Notes under the pieces: model-generated
What the model saw: the letters and a program-made list of their open reading frames with translations, nothing else
What the model was told of the DNA's origin: nothing
Database searches by the model: none
Part shown: piece by piece, positions 24,052 to 33,146 of the stretch
Position numbering within the stretch: the first letter of the stretch is position 1
How the letters are laid out: every line of letters starts with the position of its first letter
Position numbers and translations under genes: made by a program
NCBI RefSeq assembly: GCF_026625885.1
Contig: NZ_CP113068.1
Coordinates: forward strand, 2,418,001-2,482,000
Direction of reading: 5' to 3'
Origin: Roseateles sp. SL47
GTDB taxonomy: Bacteria > Pseudomonadota > Gammaproteobacteria > Burkholderiales > Burkholderiaceae_C
DNA: 64,000 nt

Positions 24052-25743
24052 TTACATCACGGTGGGCGGAATGGCTTCAAACATGGTGGCATCGGCGCTG
24101 GCCTTGGCAGTAGGCTCGATCTCCAGCGCGGCGCGTATGCCCGATTCGATCGCGCCTTCAATCCACGCATGCCGCAAGGTGGTCCAATCCCCGGCGAAGT
24201 GCAGGTTGCCCACCGGGTTTGAGGTGAGTGGCTGAAGTTCGCTCAACTGGCCCGGAGCAAACATGGCGGCTTCGCCCATGGCAAACGGGCTTTCGTCCCA
24301 GAAGACGGACGTGCCGCTGATGAAGAGGTCGCGGATGTATTCACCATGCAGGCTGGCCAGGCCATCCAGGGCCCGTTGCACACGCTGTTCATTGGTCAAT
24401 GAACCCCAGCCGCGCGCTTCGGTTTCCCAGGTGTAGCTGGCCAGGACCACGCCCGCTTTGTCACCGAAACCATGGCTGGGGTAATACACCATGCGATTGG
24501 CCAGATCCGTCACTGATCCGCCACCCCAGATGTCATCCCGCGTCTCCCAGAAGCGTTCGCTGAAGGCCAGCAACACCTTGGCGGCCGAGTCGTAATAGAG
24601 ATTTCGGATCATCAAGCGCTTGTCTTGAGGCAGCATTGGAGAGAAATCAATGGTGCGCATGCAAGGGACGGGCACCGTCAGGATCACCTCGTCCGCCTCG
24701 AACTCCGGGATGAATCCGGGGCCTTTCAATTCACCACCGAACTCAACGTCGCCTTTCCAGTTCTTGTCAAAGGCCGAGAACGTCAGCTTGGCTTGCCCGC
24801 CATCCGGGGCGTAATCCACCCGGTCAATCCATTGATTGAAGTACACCTTGACGCCAGCGCTCTTCAGGGGATCGAACCAGGCCTTCACCAGGTTGTCGGT
24901 GCCGCCGGTGATCTCCCAGTAGGTGTTTCCGGAGTTGATCAAGGAGATCTCGATCAGGTTCTGAACGAAGCTCAAAGCACTCCGACTCTCCAGGTTCTGG
25001 AGAACCTCCACATACTCGATGGCGTCACGCGGGAACAACGAGAACTGACGCAGGAACCCCTGCACTGAATAGTTGTCGTAGCGATCAATGGCGATGGGCC
25101 AGTTCGCACGTGGATCCTGGTTCACAAAGTCGCGCACCGGCCCGGTGACCGTGTCCAGAAGATCGGCTGCCGTCAGCTTTTGCTGTGCTTCTGGAAGCGT
25201 GGAGATGTCATACCGCAGGCTGTGGGCGGGCAACTCCGCCGACATGTATTCCCAGGTCCGCACCTTGACCCCGTTGACATAGGTCCAGGCGTTGTAGGCC
25301 TTGGTGGTCGGTTTGGCCTTGACCGAGTCGCAGATCACCTCGTTCTGATTCTGCGAATTGATGGAGTCCTTCTTCACATCCACCTGGAAGAAGGTGTTCA
25401 CCGGCACCCGGTATTTGCAGATGTAGGCGCGAAGCATCTCGTGATAAACGAGCGGCAAGCGCATGGCGCCCGCCTCGCCGTACAGATCTTCACGGCCGAA
25501 GTATTTGCTGCCGCGGAGGGTGTGAATGCGCCCCCCCACGCGCGTGTTGCCCTCGAAGATCGTCACCTGATGGCCGGCCTCGGCCAACAACTGGGCTGCT
25601 ACAAAACCCGCCATGCCAGCGCCGACGATGGCCACTTTCTTGGGGTTCTGGGTCTTTGGAAGCCCCTTTCTGATGATCTCCAGGTAGTGTTGCACCACCG
25701 GGTCCTCAGACTCCGGTTGCAGGTCATGGAAGTCACTGCTCAT
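24052..25743 (-). CDS. FAD-dependent L-amino-acid oxidase / flavin amine oxidase
   Basis: Oxidises an amine or L-amino acid to the imine/2-oxo acid, reducing O2 to H2O2. The Rossmann FAD site is KVAIVGAGMAGFVAAQLL, followed by the second glycine motif NTRVGGRIHT and the GAMRLP segment. The C-terminal FAD-binding end is NLHFAGDWTTLRHAWIEGAI. The N-terminal lead-in (VQHYLEIIRKGLPKTQNPKKV) closely resembles that of venom- and fungal-type L-amino-acid oxidases. The ATG at 25743 is preferred because GGAG precedes it; the longer frame has no such site. No signal peptide. One of two such enzymes in the cluster. Confidence 0.88.
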   Translation of the reverse strand: MSSDFHDLQPESEDPVVQHYLEIIRKGLPKTQNPKKVAIVGAGMAGFVAAQLLAEAGHQVTIFEGNTRVGGRIHTLRGSKYFGREDLYGEAGAMRLPLVYHEMLRAYICKYRVPVNTFFQVDVKKDSINSQNQNEVICDSVKAKPTTKAYNAWTYVNGVKVRTWEYMSAELPAHSLRYDISTLPEAQQKLTAADLLDTVTGPVRDFVNQDPRANWPIAIDRYDNYSVQGFLRQFSLFPRDAIEYVEVLQNLESRSALSFVQNLIEISLINSGNTYWEITGGTDNLVKAWFDPLKSAGVKVYFNQWIDRVDYAPDGGQAKLTFSAFDKNWKGDVEFGGELKGPGFIPEFEADEVILTVPVPCMRTIDFSPMLPQDKRLMIRNLYYDSAAKVLLAFSERFWETRDDIWGGGSVTDLANRMVYYPSHGFGDKAGVVLASYTWETEARGWGSLTNEQRVQRALDGLASLHGEYIRDLFISGTSVFWDESPFAMGEAAMFAPGQLSELQPLTSNPVGNLHFAGDWTTLRHAWIEGAIESGIRAALEIEPTAKASADATMFEAIPPTVM

Positions 25744-25811
25744 CTTTTTAGCTCCAATAAGCGCACGCCGAATCGGCATGGTCGATGGTCAATCCCTACC
25801 GCGTGTGGTCC

Positions 25812-27905
25812 TTACCCCAGCTTCCATCGGGTATTGCTTGGCAGGTCGTTGCAGACATTACGGACCGCCACCAGCGTGAAGGTCGACGGTCGAACGTCAG
25901 GGGTGGCGTCGGGCGCGAACGTGCAGCACCCCGGTGCCGGGCTCCCGCTGCAGGGGCCGTTGGGCTGCGCAGGCTGCGGGGGGCCGGCCTTGATCTTCTC
26001 CAGCACATCCGCCAGTTCAGCATTGGTGGTGACCTCATAGCCCACGCCGCCAAATCCTTCTGCCAGCTTGACCCACTGCCACAGCGAGGTCTCCGGCACG
26101 CGGGTGAATGGTGCGAAAGCGGTCTTCGATTGGGGATTGAAGGCCTGGGCATTGATCAGGAACTGCTCAATGGCAAACACCCCATTCGCCATCACAAAGA
26201 CCACGTTGTCCAACCCCAGGGCCGCGATGGTGCCGATGGCATTGGAGCTCTGGCTGAAGGCACCGTCGCCGGAAACGCTGATCACCCGACGCCGACTTCC
26301 GAGGGCCATTTGGGCCAGCTTCACCCCATAGCTTGCTGCCGGCGAATAGCCGATGGCGCCCCAGGCCAGCTGGGCGATGAAGCCGTTCTGTGGCACCTTG
26401 ACGTTGTTGAGGTTGTAGAAGGTGAGTCCGGTGTCCGCGAGCAGTACCGGTGCGTCCTGGTTCTCATCATTGCCGAAGCTGGTCAGATAGTTGTGGTGCA
26501 GCAAGGACTTGAAGCTGTCCCAGGTGATCTGATCCCGGTATTGCTCCGGCGTGAGCTTGGGAATGCTCCAGATGTCACCGCTCAGTCCGGGGAAGGGCGC
26601 ATTCGGCAACTGGCCATTCGCAGCCTGCAAGGCGGCCTGCACAGGTGCCAAGGCCGGGAATTGACTCACCAGCGACTGCATGGCGGGGCCGGAGGGTTCG
26701 CACACCACTTCCTGCAAGAGACCGACGAACGCCTCCAGCTGGATGTCGCCCCAATAGAGTTCGCCCTGATCCTGAAGCGTCAGACCGGCATTGATTCGGG
26801 CCGCCCCCATGCGCACCTCGATGCTGCCTTGAAGGGGCAGCCCAGGCGGTTGCAGAGGATTGAAATCCGCGCTCGCGACGCCGGAGAAATTGAAGTCCGT
26901 CTCCTGCACACCCAGGCTCAGGATGACGTCGGCCGCATTGACGAGATCCTGCACATTCTGCTGCGAGTTCCGGCCGTTGTAGGTGCCGCTGAAATAGGGC
27001 GTGTCGTATTCGCTCAGAATGCTTTTGCCGAGCAGGCTGGAGAGGAAAGGCGCTTTCAGCACCTTGAGCATTTGCCGGAATCGATCCTGGATCCCGAAGC
27101 GCGCCACCTCCACGCCGCCCAGCACCACCAGCCGCTTGGAATCGACCAGGATCGGCAGCACCATGCTCATCGCTTCATCCAGCGAGAGTGTGTTCTGCGG
27201 GATCGGCGATTTCTTCAGCTTCGCACGGCCAGAGACGGGGGCGACTGCATAGCCCTCCAGGGTGTTGGCGATTTCGATGTAGACCGGACGCGAGTCGGTA
27301 ATGCAGGCGGTCAAGGCAGCATCGATCAAGTCTGGCGCGAGGGCCGGATTGTCGATCCGTATGGCCATCCGCGTGATTTGTTCGTAGATGCGCAGGTCGG
27401 TCAATGAGCCATCAAACATGTGATGCCACAGCACGCCTTGGTCGCGCTGGGAATTGAACTGCGCCACTGAGGGCGAGCCATTCACCAGCACCAGCGGCAC
27501 ATGCTCCACATAGGCACCTGCAACAGCTTGCACTGCATTGAGCGCTCCCACCCCGTAGGTGGTGGATACGCAGCCCACGGTCTTCCCACCGCCGGCGCGT
27601 CCAAATCCGTCTGCCGCATAGGTGGCGCACATTTCATTGTTGGGATGCACACGCACCAGGCCGGCATTGACTTCCGGATCGTCGAGTGTTTCCACCCAAT
27701 CGCTGATGTAATCGCCGGGGATGGCCATGACGTATCGGACGCCGATCTCGGCAAGGCGCTTGTTGAGGTAGCTCGCGATGGTTTCCGTGGCTGGCCCGGC
27801 GGCAGCAGAAGCCCGCAATGGGCGGACCGCAGAGGAGGACTCGGTCCCCGGCGTGCGGAAATGGCGCCGGAACATGGATTGGGTCATGAGGCCGCTTTGA
27901 GGCAT
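25812..27905 (-). CDS. thiamine-diphosphate-dependent 2-oxoacid decarboxylase
   Basis: Probably decarboxylates a 2-oxo acid (pyruvate, indolepyruvate or phenylpyruvate type) to an aldehyde. The three-domain order is clear: an N-terminal pyrimidine domain with IPGDYISDW and the catalytic glutamate in HPNNEMCATYAADGFGR, a middle domain, and a C-terminal diphosphate domain with the GDGAFSQSSNAIGTI…NG Mg/ThDP motif. Two features are odd: an N-terminal extension of ~45 residues and a Pro/Cys-rich tail (QPNGPCSGSPAPGCCTF) not usual in the family. It is 68 bases upstream of the oxidase gene, whose 2-oxo-acid product it could use. Substrate not determined. Confidence 0.85.
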   Translation of the reverse strand: MPQSGLMTQSMFRRHFRTPGTESSSAVRPLRASAAAGPATETIASYLNKRLAEIGVRYVMAIPGDYISDWVETLDDPEVNAGLVRVHPNNEMCATYAADGFGRAGGGKTVGCVSTTYGVGALNAVQAVAGAYVEHVPLVLVNGSPSVAQFNSQRDQGVLWHHMFDGSLTDLRIYEQITRMAIRIDNPALAPDLIDAALTACITDSRPVYIEIANTLEGYAVAPVSGRAKLKKSPIPQNTLSLDEAMSMVLPILVDSKRLVVLGGVEVARFGIQDRFRQMLKVLKAPFLSSLLGKSILSEYDTPYFSGTYNGRNSQQNVQDLVNAADVILSLGVQETDFNFSGVASADFNPLQPPGLPLQGSIEVRMGAARINAGLTLQDQGELYWGDIQLEAFVGLLQEVVCEPSGPAMQSLVSQFPALAPVQAALQAANGQLPNAPFPGLSGDIWSIPKLTPEQYRDQITWDSFKSLLHHNYLTSFGNDENQDAPVLLADTGLTFYNLNNVKVPQNGFIAQLAWGAIGYSPAASYGVKLAQMALGSRRRVISVSGDGAFSQSSNAIGTIAALGLDNVVFVMANGVFAIEQFLINAQAFNPQSKTAFAPFTRVPETSLWQWVKLAEGFGGVGYEVTTNAELADVLEKIKAGPPQPAQPNGPCSGSPAPGCCTFAPDATPDVRPSTFTLVAVRNVCNDLPSNTRWKLG

Positions 27906-27981
27906 GGTGACAGCTCCGAGGCAAAGTGGGAGTGCCGTGGCACCTTGCAGGTGGTGCCACGGAACAGAGGGGCGAGGCCGG

Positions 27982-30012
27982 TCAGATCTGAATCTGGTTC
28001 ATGACCGGAGCATTCAGATAGGCCGGGGCAGTCCACGGGCTCAAGGCGGCACTGAGGTAGTAGTAACTCAGGCTGTTGGGCGCTGGCTGAGCACCTGTCC
28101 ATGAGGCCAGCCGCGCACGCTGGTTGTTGGTGATCTGGCTGTTCACCGAGTTCGACCCCGTCCAGATGGCATTCCAGAAGTTCTTCACGGCCTGCTGTTG
28201 CGCTGAACCCGCCGCGTAGGGGAACACCTGCAGCATGCCGTTGACGCTGCTGCTGTCTTGCGCGAGCGTGTCTGGCGGAACCACCACGGCGGTGCCGTTC
28301 ATCACGAAGCTGATCTGGTTCTTGATCAGTGCCAGGCCATCGGCCGACTGGGGATTGGGAAGGGATGCCAGCACCGTTGCCTGCGTCACACTGGCGGCAT
28401 CCGTCGGAGGCGCCAACTGCATGGCAAACGGGCCATTCGGCGTGAATCCCCAGCCATTGAGCATCGTGTCGTTCACTGCAGTGTGCTGGACGGAGCAGGT
28501 AAACAACAGATTGGTCCACGTGCTTTGCAGGGCGCTCAGTGAGGGCGTCCATGTGAAGCGGGTGGCCCCGTCGTGATTAAAAGCCGCCTGCACGGTCTTC
28601 ATCCAGCCGTTCAGGCCGGCATCCGCAGCGACAGCGGCGTCGTTGGCATAGGTGGCTTGCACAACGTCTGACACAAAGGCGGAAATCGCGTTCCACCACA
28701 CCAGGCCATCGTCCCGGTAGGGGTAGGTCAGCTGGGCGATCGCACCGGTTTGCAGACCCCGATTGGCCAACTGGGCAGGGAACGCGGCAGCATCGAAGCT
28801 GTAGTGGGTGAAAAGGTCACTCACCACTTGGTAAAGACCGATCCGTCCCGTGGGCAGCACGGCATCACAGAAGTTCTGGTTGGGCGCGGCTGCCTTTTGG
28901 TAGATGCCACTTTCTCCGCTGCCCGGCGCGCTGATCACCACGTTGTTGATGTCGAAGACCTGGGTCAGGAAGGGCTGAGCCAGCACCAGCATCGGGTGGG
29001 TGGGCGAGAGCTGACCCAACTGGATCTGGTTGAGCGCCGCGACACCGAACTGCATGTCGATGGTGTGGGTGTTGAAGAGGTGGGATCCGCTGAACCACCA
29101 CTGCTGATCGGCGGAAGCCGTCCACAGCTTGGCGAGTAGCCAGGCGTCGCCCTTGGGATCGGCGGGATCACCAGGCGTAAAGATGTAGGACTTGGGGTCG
29201 GTCCCCTGGATCTGGATGGCCAACGGACGCAACTGGTTGCTGGAGGTGTCCACCTGGAAGAAGCAGATGGGTGCCGCCAGATATCGCCCCTTCACGACCA
29301 ACTGCTGTTTCACCGCGTTGCCCAGCACGGGGGTGTAGTCGCACACATACAGCGTGCCGTTGGCCTGAGCTGCCGCCAGCGTGCTGGCCAACGCAGTCAA
29401 CTGACTGCCGTTCTGCGCACTGTTGACCCATTGGTTGACGGGATAGTTGGCCGCTGTGGCCTGCCGAAGAACATCCGGATTCGCTCCGCCCAGACGCTGC
29501 CGGGCGAACTCCTGGTCGTCGTTGATCCAGTAGCCGGTGAGTGCCGTGACCTGATCGGGAGCGAAATCTGCGCTCCACATGCCCTGCGTGTACCACTGCT
29601 GGATCAATTGCGCTGTGGTGCTGCCGTTGTAGGTCTGCTTGGGAACGTTCGCGTCGATGTAGGCGTTCTCCGTGTTGACCTGGGCCACGCGCTGGGGGTT
29701 GTAGTCCCACCAGACGGAACTCCACAGCCAGGTGGAGGGAACCAGCGACAGGTCGTTCAACCACGGCGGCATGACGCCGTCAAAGCTACCGGCGACCGGA
29801 TATTGAGTGGTGTCGTAGTTCAGGTCTGTGGAGCTCAGTCCGCTGTAGACATAGTCGACCACGGTGGTGCTGGTTGCGCTGGCGGCCAGTGTCGGATGCG
29901 GCACCTGCCCGGCCGTCTGATAGCGGCTGTCTGTGTGGCGGCTGAGTCCTGCCATGTAGCGCTGGATGGGCGCCGGCACGGAAGGGGAAAAGGTGGGCTG
30001 CTTGGATGTCAT
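27982..30012 (-). CDS. bacterial iron lipoxygenase
   Basis: Dioxygenates polyunsaturated fatty acids to hydroperoxides. The iron ligands are visible: H311 and H316 in SHLFNTHTIDMQFGV, H510 in CSVQHTAVND, N514 four residues on, and the C-terminal isoleucine I676 whose carboxylate binds iron. The substrate-channel motif FARQRLGGANPDVLRQ is also typical. The length (676) is that of a catalytic domain without the plant PLAT domain; no signal peptide is seen, so it is likely cytosolic. A clear AGGAGA site precedes the start. Its place between two amine oxidases and a decarboxylase is unusual. Confidence 0.88.
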   Translation of the reverse strand: MTSKQPTFSPSVPAPIQRYMAGLSRHTDSRYQTAGQVPHPTLAASATSTTVVDYVYSGLSSTDLNYDTTQYPVAGSFDGVMPPWLNDLSLVPSTWLWSSVWWDYNPQRVAQVNTENAYIDANVPKQTYNGSTTAQLIQQWYTQGMWSADFAPDQVTALTGYWINDDQEFARQRLGGANPDVLRQATAANYPVNQWVNSAQNGSQLTALASTLAAAQANGTLYVCDYTPVLGNAVKQQLVVKGRYLAAPICFFQVDTSSNQLRPLAIQIQGTDPKSYIFTPGDPADPKGDAWLLAKLWTASADQQWWFSGSHLFNTHTIDMQFGVAALNQIQLGQLSPTHPMLVLAQPFLTQVFDINNVVISAPGSGESGIYQKAAAPNQNFCDAVLPTGRIGLYQVVSDLFTHYSFDAAAFPAQLANRGLQTGAIAQLTYPYRDDGLVWWNAISAFVSDVVQATYANDAAVAADAGLNGWMKTVQAAFNHDGATRFTWTPSLSALQSTWTNLLFTCSVQHTAVNDTMLNGWGFTPNGPFAMQLAPPTDAASVTQATVLASLPNPQSADGLALIKNQISFVMNGTAVVVPPDTLAQDSSSVNGMLQVFPYAAGSAQQQAVKNFWNAIWTGSNSVNSQITNNQRARLASWTGAQPAPNSLSYYYLSAALSPWTAPAYLNAPVMNQIQI

Positions 30013-30177
30013 GATGTGTCTCCTTGTTGAATCAACCGTCGCGCGGACCCCATCGGCAGCTGCGACGCGGACGCGGCCCCTCCGTCACCAGGGGGGCGTG
30101 GATCCGCTCGCGGCAATGCCACACCAGCGATCGTGCGAGGCGGGCTTAAGCGCAGAGAAACCTGCGTGGGGGTGGAG

Positions 30178-31998
30178 TCATTGGCTCGGCGTCAGCAGAA
30201 CGCTGTGCGCCATGTCTTCGATGTCGGCGCGGCCGAAGTAGGGAAGCATCGTCGGCAGGATCAGCCCGCCGCCGAGGGAGGAACGCAGTTGTTCCATCGT
30301 GTGGCGGTTCATGCGTCCCTCAAGGATCAGCACCTCCCACACGGTGCGGAAGGCGGAGTCATAGGCGCCCGCGATCCAGTAATGCACCATGTCCAGATGC
30401 TCACCGGCAAAGTGGAACAGCCCCTGCGGCTCGCGCGCATCCAGGAACTTCTGCAAGAACTGGCCGGGCGCGAAGAACTCGAAGCCACCCCCCGCCAAAG
30501 GGTCCTGGTTCCAGACGATGGACGCACCGTGGCCGAGGTATTCCTGCCGGGCCACCTCGCCATGAAGCCGCACAACATGCTGGAGGCAGGCGTCCAGCAT
30601 CTGCTGATGCGTCAGATGGGAGAACTTGTCGGCGTCGTTCTGCCAACAGTAGCTGGCCAGAATGTAGGCAGGCCCTGGCTCACCAATTCCGAAAGATGGA
30701 TACACCACGCTGCGGACCGGCAGGTCGGTGTTGCTCTGCCCGCCAGCCATCCCCTGGCTGTAGGGGCCCGCCTGCTCCCAGAACCTGGAGCGGAAGCCCA
30801 GGGACACCTTCACCGCATTGGTCATCTTCAGGAGGCGGATGGCCTCGTATTTGCGCAATGACCAGGACGAGGGGGTCTCAATGAACCTCAGGACCGAGAA
30901 CGGAACGGTGATGATGACCCGGTCGAATTCGGCCGTCTTGGTGAGGTTGCCCTGTCCCATCCGGTAATGCACGATGGCCCGACCGTCCTTCTCCTCCAGG
31001 CGAAACACCGTGGCGCCCATCGTGATGCGCTCCTGTGGAATGCGCTGCTGCATTTCCTGGGCAATGCGGTCGGTGCCGCCATCCATGGCGGACCAATGTT
31101 CGGTGTCATCGAAGGAGTAGTTGTCCAGCAGAATTTCCAGGAAGGCAAGGTCGTAGACCCCGCTATAGCTGAGAACGGTCTCCATGTAATCAACGATGCG
31201 TACGGGATAGGGGCGGACCCCGTCGCCGACGAGTTGCAGATAGCTTCGGCCAGAGTAGCCGTCGTACTGCAGCAGCTTGGCCCAGGCCTCGTCCACATGC
31301 CCGCTGTTGAGCAGATCCATGAAGGGCTGGATGGCCAGGTCCAGCAAGGTCTGTGCGGGCTTGAGCTTGCCGTTGGAGTCCTTGAAGTAATCGAATTCCG
31401 GGCCTTCAAAGAGGGAATCGAATCCCAGCAGGCTGTTGTCCAGAGTCGCCTGGTTGCGGGTGACGGGGGGGCGGCCGTTGAAGCAGAGCAGGTTGCCCGC
31501 CTGGAGGTCGGTGCTGGCGTCGTAAAGGATGTAGGGAATGCGCTTGATTTCCCTGGCACCTGGAACGTTCGGCGCGGTTTCATTCAGGTAGTCCCAGAAT
31601 GCAAACAGTCGTGACTGCAGCCAGGACTCGGGGAACCGCATGGCGCCCAACTCGGCGTATTGGTGCGGTTCATTGTTGAAGTAGTGGGTGCGCACTCGCC
31701 CGCCAACCCGCTCGCCAGACGCTTCGAAAATCTGGTGCTCGATGCCGAACTGGTCCAAGAGCAGTGCCGCATACATGCCCGCCATGCCGCCGCCGACAAT
31801 GCCCACTCGAAGTGGCGCTGCTGCGGCGGAAGCCTTGCCCGTGATGGGCGCTGCCGTCGCGGGGGCGGGGTGGCGGAGTTCTTCCTGAGTCTTGAGGTGG
31901 GCACCGATCCGCTGCATCAACTTCACGCGTGCATCACTCACCTTCTGGTTTCTCTGGCCACGCTGAACGTGCGCGGCCTTGATCCGATCAGATGACAT
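30178..31998 (-). CDS. flavin amine oxidase, first gene of the metabolic cluster
   Basis: A second FAD-dependent amine/amino-acid oxidase, only distantly similar to the one at 24052. A basic N-terminal extension of ~65 residues precedes the FAD-binding VGIVGGGMAGMYAALLL, the second motif ERVGGRVRTHYF and the GAMRFP segment. The C-terminal FAD site is GLFHFAGEHLDMVHYWIAGAYDS. GGGAGA before the ATG at 31998 supports the start. There is no signal peptide or Tat motif. As the first gene after a ~200-base promoter region it probably leads a six-gene transcript. The substrate cannot be read from the sequence. Confidence 0.85.
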   Translation of the reverse strand: MSSDRIKAAHVQRGQRNQKVSDARVKLMQRIGAHLKTQEELRHPAPATAAPITGKASAAAAPLRVGIVGGGMAGMYAALLLDQFGIEHQIFEASGERVGGRVRTHYFNNEPHQYAELGAMRFPESWLQSRLFAFWDYLNETAPNVPGAREIKRIPYILYDASTDLQAGNLLCFNGRPPVTRNQATLDNSLLGFDSLFEGPEFDYFKDSNGKLKPAQTLLDLAIQPFMDLLNSGHVDEAWAKLLQYDGYSGRSYLQLVGDGVRPYPVRIVDYMETVLSYSGVYDLAFLEILLDNYSFDDTEHWSAMDGGTDRIAQEMQQRIPQERITMGATVFRLEEKDGRAIVHYRMGQGNLTKTAEFDRVIITVPFSVLRFIETPSSWSLRKYEAIRLLKMTNAVKVSLGFRSRFWEQAGPYSQGMAGGQSNTDLPVRSVVYPSFGIGEPGPAYILASYCWQNDADKFSHLTHQQMLDACLQHVVRLHGEVARQEYLGHGASIVWNQDPLAGGGFEFFAPGQFLQKFLDAREPQGLFHFAGEHLDMVHYWIAGAYDSAFRTVWEVLILEGRMNRHTMEQLRSSLGGGLILPTMLPYFGRADIEDMAHSVLLTPSQ

Positions 31999-32195
31999 GA
32001 CGGTCTCCCTGTTTTCAACTATGAAGCCCGAGGATTGATCTTTTGTGGCTTTGGATGAAGTGTCGGACTTGCGTCAAAAATGTGGCGAGTGGCTATCGTT
32101 GAAGTTGATGAAGAGCTGGGAATGCAGTCCTCTCGCTGTAAAAAGCTACAGTCGGTTCAGTGCAAGTTCTTTGTCATTCATCGTGAGGAATTGAA

Positions 32196-32908
32196 ATGGT
32201 CCGTCGAGTCAAGCCGTATCTGCTTCACGCCTCCTTCAAGCCAGACGTCGAATTCGATTTCGATTCCTACCCATTCAGCGTTCCAGCCGTCCGTGAATTG
32301 GAGAACATCAAATTTCATCCGAATGTCACGTTCTTTGTCGGCGAAAACGGCTCCGGCAAGTCAACCGTGCTGGAGGCCCTGGCCGTGGCCTTGGGTTTCG
32401 GGCCGGAGGGAGGGACGAAGAATGTCCGCTTCAGCACCGTGGATTCCGTGTCTCCCCTGCATGACGCGCTGCGGATCGCCAAGGGTGTGCCGCAGCCGAA
32501 GGACGGCTACTTTCTCCGTGCTGAAAGCTTCTTCAACGTGGCGTCCTACATGGACAGCACCGGCTACGTGAGCGGCTATGGTGGGTCGCTGCACGAGCGC
32601 TCCCATGGGGAAGCCTTCATGGCGGCATTTATCTGCTCGATGAACCGGAGGCGGCACTGTCACCCAACCGGCAACTGGCGGCGCTCAGCGCCATCCACCA
32701 GCTGGTGGAGGATCAGTCGCAGTTCATCATTGCCACGCATTCACCGATTCTGCTGTCCTACCCCCATGCCAAGATCATTCAGTTCGACAGTTCCGGTTTG
32801 AGTGAGGTGGCTTATGAAGACACGGAACACTACGCCATCACGCAGGACTTCCTGAACAACTATCCGCGCCGCCTGCAGCAACTTCTTGCGGATGAAGACG
32901 ATGCGTGA
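32196..32908 (+). pseudogene. AAA-family ATPase broken by a small deletion
   Basis: A SMC/RecF-like ATPase fragment. Walker A is FFVGENGSGKSTVLEALA in the first frame, running to SHGEAFMA at about 32620. The reading then has to change frame to continue with GIYLLDEPEAALSPNRQ (Walker B and signature region), SQFIIATHSPILL (switch histidine) and the natural end at 32908. Relatives carry about eight to ten more residues between SHGE(A/S)F and LLDEPE, so bases were lost there and the frame was shifted. The product stops at 32801 without Walker B function. The gene is divergent from the metabolic cluster. Confidence 0.8.
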
Positions 32909-33146
32909 GGATCCTTGTCGTCTCCGCATGTGAATCACTGCGGAGACCCATCGTCTGGAATCGCCTTTCGCTTTGGCGGGCACAATCCGGAGAAATTTCC
33001 GTTCAGGTGATCGTTGATGGGAGGACGTCTGAATGTTGTTAATCCGTGCAGTGGTCTTGACCGCGCTCGAGACCTTGAATCCGAACCCAAGGGGACGGCA
33101 ATGACAATCCTGTCGGCGGGGCATTTGAGTTGGGGAAGGCCGACCG

